From the NCBI RefSeq assembly GCF_019145355.1, contig NZ_JAHSTY010000002.1, positions 1,612,001 through 1,676,000 of the forward strand: DNA of 64,000 nucleotides, written 5' to 3'. Positions 56,447 to 64,000 of the stretch are shown in pieces (position 1 is the stretch's first letter; each line of letters begins with the position of its first letter). Both the position numbers and the translations under genes were made by a program. The notes below the pieces were generated by a model, which was not told the DNA's origin, made no database searches, and saw nothing but the letters and a program-made list of their open reading frames with translations. The DNA comes from Pseudomonas azadiae. Its GTDB lineage: Bacteria > Pseudomonadota > Gammaproteobacteria > Pseudomonadales > Pseudomonadaceae.

Positions 56447-57847
56447 ATGATTGGAAAACCGACGCGCCTGCTGTTGGCGAGCCTCTCGATACTCGTCAGC
56501 TCCGGCGCCTGGGCCGACTTCACCGCGACGCCGAGTGAAGCGCGGGCCATTGCCAAGGAAGCCTACCTGTATGGCTTCCCGGTGGTGGAGATGTACAAGA
56601 CGCTCTACACCCAGGCCGTCGACAAGGGCGGTGCCAACTTCAAGGCGCCGCTGAACCATATCGGCCATGGCGCGCAAACGCTGACCCCGAAAGACACGGC
56701 CGTCGCAACACCCAATCCGGACACGTCCCTCTCCTTCGTCTGGATGGACCTGCGCACCGAGCCCCTGGTGCTGACGCTGCCCAAGATAGAAGACAACCGT
56801 TATGACTCGGTGCAGTTGATCGACCTCTACACACACAACATCGCGTACCTGGGCACCCGCAGCACCGGCAACAACGGCGGCCATTACATGATCGCCGGGC
56901 CCGATTGGAAAGGTCAGCAGCCCGTCGACGTGGACCGGGTGGTCTACAGCGAAAGCACTATCGCCTACGCCCTGTATCGCACCCAGGTGTTTGATGAAAA
57001 GGACCTGAGCAAGGTCAAGCAGATCCAGAACGGCTACACCGTGCAGCCGCTGAGCCGCTACGTGAAGCAGGCGCCACCGGCCAGGGCCGCCCGCATCGAA
57101 TGGCCCAAGCCCACGGCAACCATGAGCGACAGCCCGCAACTGTTCCGCTACCTGAACTTCATGCTCGCCTTCGCGGCGCCCCAGGACAGCGAAAAGGAGT
57201 TGATGGCACGGTTCGCCAGGATCGGTATTGCGCCAGGCGCGCCATTCAAGGTCAACCAACTGAGCGCCGAACAACGCAAGGCGCTGGAAGATGGGATCGC
57301 GGATGGCCAGGCAGCGTTTGCCGCGTTCAAAAAAGACCGGATTGATACACGCCAGGTCTCCAGCGCGGCGCTGTATGGCAGCCGTGACCGCCTGAAAAAC
57401 AACTACCTGTATCGTTATGCCGGGGCCAGCCTGGGTCTGTTCGGCGGTTCCAGCGACGAGTTTGCGTCCTTTACCTATGTTGACGACAGCGAGGGCAAAC
57501 CCGCCAACGGCGCGCGCCATAGCTACACCGTGCATTTCGCCAAGGACCAATTGCCCCCGGCCGATGCGTTCTGGTCCCTGACCCTGTACGACGCCAAGAC
57601 CCACCAACTGGTGCCCAACCACAAGAAGCGCTACCAGATCAATTCGCGCATGCTCCCCGACCTCAAATGGGACGCCGACGGCGGCCTGACCCTGGCGCTG
57701 CAGCATCACGAACCGCCGAAGGCTGAACAGCGCAACTGGCTGCCGGCGCCCCCCGCGCCCTTCTACGCGGTGCTGCGCATGTACCTGCCGGAGCCGCAAG
57801 TCAGCAGTGGCCAGTGGCAGCTGCCGCCGTTGACACCGCTCAAGTAG
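56447..57847 (+). CDS. Secreted DUF1254/DUF1214 protein
   Basis: The 466-residue protein has a signal peptide (LLLASLSILVSSGAWA, cleavage near residue 23). The DUF1254 region starts at EAYLYGFPVVEMYKTLY and includes TPNPDTSLSFVWMDLR, and a DUF1214 region near the C-terminus reads ADAFWSLTLYDAKTHQLVPN. The family is periplasmic and of uncertain biochemistry; it has been linked to surface and antigen proteins. The ATG at 56447 is preceded by AAGGA. It is monocistronic. Confidence 0.9.
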   Translation: MIGKPTRLLLASLSILVSSGAWADFTATPSEARAIAKEAYLYGFPVVEMYKTLYTQAVDKGGANFKAPLNHIGHGAQTLTPKDTAVATPNPDTSLSFVWMDLRTEPLVLTLPKIEDNRYDSVQLIDLYTHNIAYLGTRSTGNNGGHYMIAGPDWKGQQPVDVDRVVYSESTIAYALYRTQVFDEKDLSKVKQIQNGYTVQPLSRYVKQAPPARAARIEWPKPTATMSDSPQLFRYLNFMLAFAAPQDSEKELMARFARIGIAPGAPFKVNQLSAEQRKALEDGIADGQAAFAAFKKDRIDTRQVSSAALYGSRDRLKNNYLYRYAGASLGLFGGSSDEFASFTYVDDSEGKPANGARHSYTVHFAKDQLPPADAFWSLTLYDAKTHQLVPNHKKRYQINSRMLPDLKWDADGGLTLALQHHEPPKAEQRNWLPAPPAPFYAVLRMYLPEPQVSSGQWQLPPLTPLK

Positions 57848-57854
57848 CGCCACC

Positions 57855-57884
57855 TGGCCGGCGGTTGCCACAGCCCGCCGGCCA
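57855..57884. terminator. GC-rich inverted repeat between convergent genes
   Basis: TGGCCGGCGG / CCGCCGGCCA, a 10-bp perfect stem with a 10-nt loop, lies between the DUF1254 gene and the lipoprotein gene. There is no T tract. Confidence 0.5.
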
Positions 57885-57900
57885 GACATGCGTTTAGAGT

Positions 57901-58572
57901 TCAGCGTTTTTTCAGTTTCAGGTAGGACTGGTGCAAGTCCGCCGCCCAGCCATCGACAACCCCTTTCACATCGTCGGCCCGCATCACTTGCGAGTCGTTG
58001 GCCAACGGCTTGCCGGTGCCTTTGCGCACCACTTGGGCCAGCACCTTGCCACTGGCGCCATCGAGGAACTGCGCCTCGGTGCCCAACGTGGTTTCCTGGT
58101 CGCGAATGCCTGTACCGGTACTGACCGCCGCGGCCACCAGTGCCACCGGCACAAACTCATAGGGCTTGAGCCCTTCAGTCTTGCTGCTGACTGCCGTGAT
58201 TGCCGCGCGCACCACGATCACGCCTGGCCCGGGCCCGTCAGCCAGAGGCAGCGACTTGGCCAGTTCGCGCTTGAGCGCGCGGTTGAAGTCATCGTTGATA
58301 CCACGCAGGGTGCTGTCCGGAATCTTTGCGGTGGCCTGGGGCTCGGGGTAGAACTGCGTCGGTTCGACGTACACCGCGCGGTAGCGGCTCAGGTCGAGCG
58401 TGGGATCGACCCAGCGCATCACTTCGGCGCCGGACGGCGACTTGGCTTGCTTGAGTTGACTGTAGTCGGAGAGAAACCCTGAATATTCATCCGGTTGCGT
58501 AATCTTGCTGGCGCAGCCCGCCAGCGCAAGCGAGGCGACGCACAGCACGGTCATCATTTGCCCAAGTTTCAT
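57901..58572 (-). CDS. DUF3313-like outer-membrane lipoprotein
   Basis: The 223-residue protein starts with a type II signal peptide whose lipobox is LAGC (Cys about residue 20, followed by ASK). The mature part has FLSDYSQLKQAKSPSG, RYRAVYVEPTQFYP and VVRAAITAVSSKTEGL, typical of DUF3313. After the lipobox Cys the +2 residue is Ala, consistent with outer-membrane sorting. Function is unknown. Confidence 0.88.
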   Translation of the reverse strand: MKLGQMMTVLCVASLALAGCASKITQPDEYSGFLSDYSQLKQAKSPSGAEVMRWVDPTLDLSRYRAVYVEPTQFYPEPQATAKIPDSTLRGINDDFNRALKRELAKSLPLADGPGPGVIVVRAAITAVSSKTEGLKPYEFVPVALVAAAVSTGTGIRDQETTLGTEAQFLDGASGKVLAQVVRKGTGKPLANDSQVMRADDVKGVVDGWAADLHQSYLKLKKR

Positions 58573-58679
58573 CTTTGAACTCCCTGGCAGTCGGCGTTGG
58601 AACATTGAGCTCTAGGTATAGCCAATCCCTGGAAAATAGCTCTGTTTCACACGCCGGTTCAGCAGGCAGGCGCAAAGCC

Positions 58680-59174
58680 TCAGGCGCGTTCGCGCGGAAT
58701 CAGGCTCTGCAATTGCGAGGCCAGGAAGTTCGCGTCGAAGCCAAAGGTGTCCGGGTCTTTCAGGCCGTTGGTCTTCTTCCACCGCCAGTCGTTTTTATCC
58801 GCGGGCAGCACCAGTGAAACGCTGCCGTGGCGTGCCGCGGTCAAGCCCATTACAGACACAGAGATCAAGCCGCCGGCGCCCATCACGTCCGGCACGAACT
58901 CCACCGATTTGCCGGTGATCTGCACGGTGAGTTTCTCGGTCTTGAACGGCGATGTCTCCACGGGCACGCTCGGGCCGCTGGCCACGTAGGCTTCACGGTG
59001 AACGTCCAGCAGCCCCACGGTCTTCACCGGTTCCAGCCACAGCTCGATCTGCCCGAACAGCTCGCCGAGCTTTTGCGCCCAACGGGCCGACTGCAGGTCA
59101 AATTGCTGCTTTTTGTGCGCTTCGCTATCGGCGTAATGACGAAGCATCTCGCCCAGTTGCTGTACATCGTCCAT
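58680..59174 (-). CDS. Conserved hypothetical cytoplasmic protein
   Basis: This 164-residue protein has no signal peptide or TM. An N-terminal coiled-coil helix (DVQQLGEMLRHYADSEAHKKQQ) is followed by WLEPVKTVGLLDVHREAY and a beta-rich C-terminal half ending in a helix. No family is recognised. The ATG at 59174 starts the helix, and an upstream frame extension to 59831 is antisense to the racemase gene and rejected. Confidence 0.75.
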   Translation of the reverse strand: MDDVQQLGEMLRHYADSEAHKKQQFDLQSARWAQKLGELFGQIELWLEPVKTVGLLDVHREAYVASGPSVPVETSPFKTEKLTVQITGKSVEFVPDVMGAGGLISVSVMGLTAARHGSVSLVLPADKNDWRWKKTNGLKDPDTFGFDANFLASQLQSLIPRERA

Positions 59175-59360
59175 TGCGGGTTCCTTGAGTGAGCCAGAGT
59201 GCAAAGCCCGATCATGGCAGATGCGGCGGCTCAGCGTACGGCTTAAAACCTGGGCCAGCCAGGCATCACAAACTGCACCGGTCATTTGGCGGTCAACTGC
59301 GTATGACGAATCCGCCGCCGATGGGTAAGGTGAAGCGACTGTCATTGTCAGGAGCATCGC

Positions 59361-60053
59361 ATGCGCACCATCGGCCTTATCGGCGGCATGAGCTGGGAGT
59401 CCAGCGCCGAGTACTACCGCATCATCAACCAACGCGTGCGCGACAAGCTTGGCCCGCTGCGTTCGGCGCAACTGTTGATGTACAGCGTGGATTTCGGTCC
59501 GGTGGAGCAGGCTCAACACGCCGGTCGCTGGGATGACGCCGCGCGGATCCTCGAAGCGGCCGCACGTCGTTTGCAGGCCGGTGGTGCCGAGTGCGTAGTG
59601 CTGTGTACCAACACCATGCACTTGGTCGCGCCGCGTATCGAAGCAGCGGTGTCGATTCCATTTCTGCATATTGCCGATGCCGCCGGCGCGGCTGCGGTGC
59701 AGGCCGGCACGCTCACGGTCGGCCTGCTTGGCACCGCGTTTACCATGGAGCAGGACTTCCTCAAAGCGCGCCTGGCGGCACAGGGCCTGACCGTGCTGGT
59801 GCCTGAGGCGCCGGAGCGCCAGGCCGTGCACCGGATCATCTATGAAGAGTTGTGTGTCGGCGTGATCAGCGATGCCTCACGCAAGGTATACCAGGGCGTG
59901 ATCCAATCCCTGGCCGCACGTGGCGCCCAGGCGATCATCCTTGGCTGCACGGAAATCAGCCTGCTGATCAAACCCGAACACAGCGACCTGCCGCTGCTGG
60001 ACACCACTGAGCTGCATGCGCAGGCTGCGGTGGCGTTTGCGTTGCAGGACTAA
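59361..60053 (+). CDS. Aspartate/glutamate racemase-family protein
   Basis: This 230-residue cofactor-independent racemase has GLIGGMSWESSAEYYR, catalytic cysteines C82 (LCTNTMH) and C196 (LGCTEIS), and GLLGTAFTMEQDF. Both cysteines are retained, so it should be active. Its closest relatives are the YgeA-type broad racemases. It overlaps the acetyltransferase end by 4 bp (convergent). Confidence 0.92.
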   Translation: MRTIGLIGGMSWESSAEYYRIINQRVRDKLGPLRSAQLLMYSVDFGPVEQAQHAGRWDDAARILEAAARRLQAGGAECVVLCTNTMHLVAPRIEAAVSIPFLHIADAAGAAAVQAGTLTVGLLGTAFTMEQDFLKARLAAQGLTVLVPEAPERQAVHRIIYEELCVGVISDASRKVYQGVIQSLAARGAQAIILGCTEISLLIKPEHSDLPLLDTTELHAQAAVAFALQD

Positions 60054-60562
60054 GCCGGCATGCGCAGGCGCGCCATGCTCAGGGTGTCGACAAACCGGCC
60101 GTCACGCACGGCGTAATCGCGCAGCACGCCTTCGACCTCGAAGCCGAACTTGCGATACAGCGCCTGCGCCGCCTGGTTGTCGGCGTACACCGTGAGTTCC
60201 ACCCGGTGCAGGTTCATCCAATTGTCAGCCACCTCCAGCGCGGCCGTCAGCAAGCGGGAACCGACGCCCTTGCCCTGCCACGCCGTCGCCACACCCATGC
60301 CGAACGAACCGACATGGGCCTGGCGCACGCGCAGGTACTGTTCCAGGCCAAGCTGGCCGATCACTTCATCGCCGTGCACAGCCACCAGCTGCAGCCGTCG
60401 CTCATTGTCCATCACCAGGCGCTTGCGCCACGCCGCGGCGGACTGGAAAGGCATTTGCAGCACCTGACGGCACACGGCCGGCTCGTTATAGAGCGCAGTG
60501 ACGCCTTCAAGGTGGGCTTCGGTGAAGCGCTGGATGACGATAGCGGGTTCTGGCGGGTGCAT
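60050..60562 (-). CDS. GNAT-family N-acetyltransferase
   Basis: The 170-residue protein has the acetyl-CoA loop GMGVATAWQGKGVGSRLL and the terminal YRKFGFEVEGVLRDYAVRDG common to PhnO/YhhY-like GNATs. It may acetylate a small amine or peptide. AAAGGAC stands about 9 nt before the ATG at 60562, so the longer frame to 60625 is not used. Confidence 0.92.
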   Translation of the reverse strand: MHPPEPAIVIQRFTEAHLEGVTALYNEPAVCRQVLQMPFQSAAAWRKRLVMDNERRLQLVAVHGDEVIGQLGLEQYLRVRQAHVGSFGMGVATAWQGKGVGSRLLTAALEVADNWMNLHRVELTVYADNQAAQALYRKFGFEVEGVLRDYAVRDGRFVDTLSMARLRMPA

Positions 60563-60621
60563 TGTGTTTCGTCCTTTGAAAACAAGTGGCCGGGCAGTTT
60601 CGCGGGTTTTACGGGCAACCT

Positions 60622-61341
60622 TCAAGTCCTTAGCTGGCCACGGACGCGCGCAGCGCGTCTTTCAAGACGCATTGCATGGAGCTCGGCTTGCTGCTTAAGC
60701 GCCTGACAGTACTCGGGAAGGCAATGCTGAGCATCGGGTGTATCCACTTCGTCAGCCAGGCGCCGAGCAGTTGCAGCGGATATAGGGGTACCGCGCGGCT
60801 TCAACCGGCCCTTGATAACAGCAGCCCTGTCGTTGACCAACGTAGGATGGTTGAGTTTAAGAACGTCGATAGTGATGATGGCTTCAGGCGTCAGACCTTC
60901 TACATAGCCATCGCTGGAATATCTGAAGTGGCGCTCGATATTGACTGTCAGGGGCGAAACAAAAGGCTTTCGGGCCGAGTCGTAGTCATCTTTTTGCACG
61001 GCGCCATAAGCGCAAGCAATGCCGGTTTGACTGGATGGGTAACACGCCACCAAGTTGGCGTAGGCAATGCTCTGGGCCTTGTAATGCTTTTGTGGGAGTA
61101 CATGCTCAATGTGGCAACTGAATTGTGTGCCCTGCCCCCTTGACTGGCATTCGGCGGCTGTCGGTAAGCGCCTTAATGTATAAGCACATAGATGAAATTG
61201 CTCTTTTAGAAGAGACTGCCGCACCGGCTCACTCGGAAAGCTGCTGCCCTTACCGTAGAAAAGATTGTGCTGCGTCTCGCGGTTTTCCCTTCGCCATTCA
61301 ATCAACGCCCTTGGTTCGGCACCCTTTTTGATAGACCTCAC
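60622..61341 (-). CDS. ptuB: Septu-type HNH nuclease PtuB
   Basis: This 239-residue HNH-like protein has the signature CHIEHVLPQKH (H77, E79, H80 region). An upstream CAYT replaces the more common CAYC zinc knuckle. TIGR02646-family proteins of this kind pair with PtuA ATPases in Septu systems and with Ec78-type retrons. The start is GTG in a GTGA overlap with ptuA, with AGAGGG about 6 nt upstream. It cuts nucleic acid when activated by infection, as known for the family. No reverse transcriptase gene is nearby. Confidence 0.88.
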   Translation of the reverse strand: MRSIKKGAEPRALIEWRRENRETQHNLFYGKGSSFPSEPVRQSLLKEQFHLCAYTLRRLPTAAECQSRGQGTQFSCHIEHVLPQKHYKAQSIAYANLVACYPSSQTGIACAYGAVQKDDYDSARKPFVSPLTVNIERHFRYSSDGYVEGLTPEAIITIDVLKLNHPTLVNDRAAVIKGRLKPRGTPISAATARRLADEVDTPDAQHCLPEYCQALKQQAELHAMRLERRAARVRGQLRT

Positions 61342-62612
61342 GCTCCGCCCTCTTCTAGCGACCTTAGAGAGTCTATATTTGCTTGGGCTTCAAGCACGTC
61401 AGGGATTCTTCCAACCTGTTCGCGCAACTGTGCAAGGTCAGCTTGGGCAGACTCAAGATTGTCAGCGTCAAGGTCGCGATGGATTTTCCGAAGTTGTTGG
61501 CTGACGTACTGGTTCTGGGCCAGGCCGCCCATCAGCTCCTCGATAACCTCACCACTGCGAAGGCCCAAGGCCCGTTCCGGATGACCTAGATATTGGCCGT
61601 CTTTGAGTAGCATCACGGATTCAGCAGGTAACTCTCCCAATATCTGCGGAGAGTGAGTCGTAATGATGAATTGGCAGTTGGGGAATGTTTTTTCCAGATT
61701 GGCGACAACAGTTCGCTGCCAACCTGGATGCAGGTGGAGGTCCAGTTCGTCGATAAGGACAACGCCCCTTCCTTCCAATGGGTCGAGTACCTCGCAGTTA
61801 AGCAATGTCAGCCTGCGGGCTAGGTCTCCGACCAGTGCCAACAGACATTTCTCTCCATCCGAAAGTTGCAGCACGTTGAATTCGAGTCCGCCTTTTAGAA
61901 CCGTCATTCGCAGCGCAGGCTTGCGGCGAATGCGGACATCTCTAAAGCCAGTAAAGGTTTCGATTGCCCGGCGAACAACCGAAAGCGCGGGATCTCGATA
62001 GCCAGGAGTATCCCGGCTATTTTCATTTTCCAGATCTTCTTGATTGCGGAACCAAATAAAGAACCGTTTGAAGTCCGCACCGCCATGTCCGAGCGCGTCG
62101 TCATAACCCTCAGCAATAGCATTCACCAGGCGTTCGCGGACCCGTAGCGGCACGTCCAGCACAGCTCGGTGAACATCGTAGTAAACCGCCAAGGGCAGCT
62201 CGATCGGCCCACCACCCTCAAATTCGTGCTGAGTGATGCCGTATTCAACACCATCGGCAGCATCATTCAATCGAGACAACTCGCTGCTGCGCTCACGTGG
62301 ATGTTTGCCAGCCTTGCGATTCAGCGCAATCGCCCAGTCTACGGCGTAGTTTTCAAACAATTGTGTATCGACGTGCAAGCGTGTGAATTCGGCCCCAACT
62401 CTGATGTCATCTTTCGCGATTGTCCTTGACTTAGAGGGTTGACCAACCATACGGGCGGTCAAATTCGAAAGCGTAATCGCCAACGCATCCAGAATCGAAG
62501 ACTTGCCCACGCCATTGACGCCCACCAAAGCGACAGTCTGCTTACCCTCGAAATCGAGTTCCATTTTCTCGATGCCGCGGAAATTGACGAGGGTAAAACG
62601 CTTGATCTGCAT
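61338..62612 (-). CDS. ptuA: Septu ATPase PtuA
   Basis: This 424-residue SMC/OLD-like AAA-type ATPase has Walker A at 31-38 (GVNGVGKS), signature LSDGEK at 250-255, Walker B VVLIDE at 284-289, and the H-loop TTHSPQI. It partners with PtuB, overlapping it by 4 bp. Together they make a two-gene anti-phage Septu system, with PtuA sensing and holding the nuclease. Base composition is slightly poorer in GC than neighbours, consistent with acquisition. Confidence 0.9.
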   Translation of the reverse strand: MQIKRFTLVNFRGIEKMELDFEGKQTVALVGVNGVGKSSILDALAITLSNLTARMVGQPSKSRTIAKDDIRVGAEFTRLHVDTQLFENYAVDWAIALNRKAGKHPRERSSELSRLNDAADGVEYGITQHEFEGGGPIELPLAVYYDVHRAVLDVPLRVRERLVNAIAEGYDDALGHGGADFKRFFIWFRNQEDLENENSRDTPGYRDPALSVVRRAIETFTGFRDVRIRRKPALRMTVLKGGLEFNVLQLSDGEKCLLALVGDLARRLTLLNCEVLDPLEGRGVVLIDELDLHLHPGWQRTVVANLEKTFPNCQFIITTHSPQILGELPAESVMLLKDGQYLGHPERALGLRSGEVIEELMGGLAQNQYVSQQLRKIHRDLDADNLESAQADLAQLREQVGRIPDVLEAQANIDSLRSLEEGGA

Positions 62613-62714
62613 GATCGGCTTCCAACGTGCCCGGCCAGGTCAGCCAGTCTTCAAGGTAAGCAGCGATCATAGTAATTATCGACAGCTCTGTCACGACGCC
62701 AACGACAGCCTCTA

Positions 62715-63854
62715 TCAACCCCTTGAGGCTACCTGCCATAGCCGCGCAATGTCCGCCGCTCGTTCGCGCAACAACCTGGGCGCCTCTGCGCACGCTTGCT
62801 CCAGGCTCATGGGGCCGGATGGCAAGGCGAACGCGGCATCCACGCCATGGGCATACATCTGCTCATAGCCATCACCCAGGGTGCCGGCGATGACGATCAC
62901 CGGTACGCCGTGCTGCTGTGCGATGCGCGCCACACCGAAGGGGGTTTTGCCGCGCAGGGTCTGGGCGTCGAAGCGGCCTTCGCCGGTGATCACCAGGTCA
63001 GCGCCGCGCACGGCTTGCTCCAGGCCAACCAGTTCGGCCACCACCTCGACACCGGCGCGGAACTGCGCGCCCAGAAAAGCCTTCGCCGCAAAACCCAGGC
63101 CGCCGGCGGCACCGCTGCCGGGTTCGTCGCGGACATCCTTGGGCAGCACCTTGGCGCAATGGTCGGCGAAGTGACCCAGGGCAGCGTCCAACTGTTGCAC
63201 CTGCTCGGGACTCGCGCCTTTTTGCGGGCCGAAGATAGCGGAGGCACCGTGGGCCCCGCACAGCGGGTTGTTCACGTCGGCGGCGATTTCAAAGCGGACC
63301 CGGGCCAGGCGTGGGTCGAGTTGCTCGAGGTCGATACGCGCCAGACCCGCCAATGCCAGGCCGCCAGCTGCAACGCTGCGGTTTTCGGCGTCGAACAGCT
63401 GCACGCCGAGGCCCTGCATCGCGCCCGCACCGCCGTCGTTGGTGGCGCTGCCGCCGATCGCCAGGATGATGCGCTGCGCCCCCAGGTCTAAGGCCGCGCG
63501 GATCAGTTCGCCGGTGCCATAGGTGGTGGTTTTGCAGGCATCGCGTTGCCCCGGCGGCACCAATTGCAGCCCACTGGCTTCGGCCATTTCGATGATTGCG
63601 GTATGGCTGTCGGCCAGCCACCCCCAGCGCGCTTCAACCCTTTCGCCCAAGGGGCCGCGCACGGTGTGGCGACGCAGCTCGCCGTTGCAGGCGGCCAGCA
63701 CCGAGTCCACCGTACCTTCACCACCGTCCGCCATTGGGCATTGGATCACCTGTGCGTCCGGCCAGACCTGGGCCAACCCTGCCGCAATGGCTTGGGCAAC
63801 GCCTTCAGCGCTCAGGCTGTCCTTGAACGAGTCGGGGGCGATGATGATTTTCAT
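62715..63854 (-). CDS. Glycerate 2-kinase
   Basis: This 379-residue GarK/GlxK-family kinase begins MKIIIAPDSFKDSLSAEGVAQAI, with MADGGEGTVDSVLAA, AIGGSATNDGGAGAMQGLG and ITGEGRFDAQTLRGKTPFGVAR. It phosphorylates glycerate to 2-phosphoglycerate, feeding glyoxylate or sugar-acid breakdown into glycolysis. GGAGA lies about 6 nt upstream. The next gene upstream ends 92 bp before it and is probably part of the same pathway. Confidence 0.94.
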   Translation of the reverse strand: MKIIIAPDSFKDSLSAEGVAQAIAAGLAQVWPDAQVIQCPMADGGEGTVDSVLAACNGELRRHTVRGPLGERVEARWGWLADSHTAIIEMAEASGLQLVPPGQRDACKTTTYGTGELIRAALDLGAQRIILAIGGSATNDGGAGAMQGLGVQLFDAENRSVAAGGLALAGLARIDLEQLDPRLARVRFEIAADVNNPLCGAHGASAIFGPQKGASPEQVQQLDAALGHFADHCAKVLPKDVRDEPGSGAAGGLGFAAKAFLGAQFRAGVEVVAELVGLEQAVRGADLVITGEGRFDAQTLRGKTPFGVARIAQQHGVPVIVIAGTLGDGYEQMYAHGVDAAFALPSGPMSLEQACAEAPRLLRERAADIARLWQVASRG

Positions 63855-63945
63855 GGGTGTTCTCCGGTTTTTATGCCACCCATGCTGCCAGTTGGCAGGA
63901 CCGCTGACGCCGGTCCGATGCACAAGTGCGCAGGCACTTTGTTGT

Positions 63946-64000
63946 TCATTCCGACAAAGCCTTGGGCAGCAGCTGTACGCCCAGGTAGAGCGCGAGCATG
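63946..64000 (-). CDS. 3' end of an unidentified gene
   Basis: The last 18 sense codons before the window edge read MLALYLGVQLLPKALSE and then stop at 63946-63948. The sequence is hydrophobic and could be the last helix of a transporter, but it is too short to assign. Confidence 0.4.
   Translation of the reverse strand, partial: MLALYLGVQLLPKALSE

Noticed and set aside
58680..59831. 383-codon version of the hypothetical protein
   Set aside because: The extension beyond 59174 runs antisense through the racemase gene; the ATG at 59174 is the reasonable start.
60622..62714. Retron Ec78-type system
   Set aside because: PtuA and PtuB also occur in retrons, but there is no reverse transcriptase or msr-msd-like region next to them.

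Overview
The window reads as a chromosomal segment of a Pseudomonas fluorescens-group bacterium. The evidence is GC-rich coding with strong codon bias, a complete-looking arn lipid A operon except for arnB, branched-chain acyl-CoA catabolism, KaiC-like and hybrid-kinase signalling genes, a LifA/C58-type toxin, and two copies of a REPIN-like inverted repeat built on TGTGGGAGC. No tRNA, rRNA, CRISPR array, prophage or transposase is visible.

Layout. (a) 1-5852, minus strand: a two-gene operon of an M48-like zinc metalloprotease and a very large protein with a degenerate kinase-like domain, a DUF4011 region and an SF1 helicase, which runs off the left edge. It is the best candidate here for an under-described anti-phage or genome-protection system. 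Beside it lies a less GC-rich scar (about 6030-6780) holding a pseudogene broken by two frameshifts and a stop. (b) 6807-11697: a 2-deoxyribose catabolic cluster of aldolase deoC, DeoR-type repressor, DUF4432 epimerase-like protein, FucP-type permease and kinase, with TGTTA-N6-TAACA palindromes at both promoters. (c) 11893-17812: chemoreceptor, Bcr/CflA exporter, SDR, a lone tyrosine recombinase and a secreted protein. (d) 18225-27557: arnC-A-D-T-E-F-ugd plus a second GT-C glycosyltransferase, for aminoarabinose modification of lipid A; arnB is not present. (e) 27723-28841: a small hypothetical protein and an HPP-family membrane protein.

(f) 29110-33198: a tightly coupled acyl-CoA-oxidase-like gene, a cytochrome P450 fused to a Rid-family domain, and an HSL-type hydrolase. 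This looks like an oxidative tailoring or degradation cassette of unknown substrate. (g) 33315-39593: valine/isoleucine-type acyl-CoA catabolism on both strands around a REPIN. (h) 39796-44167: TPR protein, then a KaiC-like ATPase overlapping a hybrid histidine kinase. (i) 44339-49084: a roughly 1580-codon toxin gene with one in-frame TAA; the C-terminal part carries a C58-like Cys-His-Asp triad. (j) 49121-56301: a signalling block with a three-receiver hybrid kinase, CheR, CheB, another hybrid kinase and single-domain receivers.

(k) 56447-60562: DUF1254 protein, DUF3313-like lipoprotein, a conserved hypothetical, an Asp/Glu racemase and a GNAT acetyltransferase. (l) 60622-62612: a Septu-type defence pair (PtuA ATPase and PtuB HNH nuclease). 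(m) 62715-64000: glycerate kinase and the 3' end of another gene. Two defence-like loci therefore sit near the two ends of an otherwise metabolic and signalling region.
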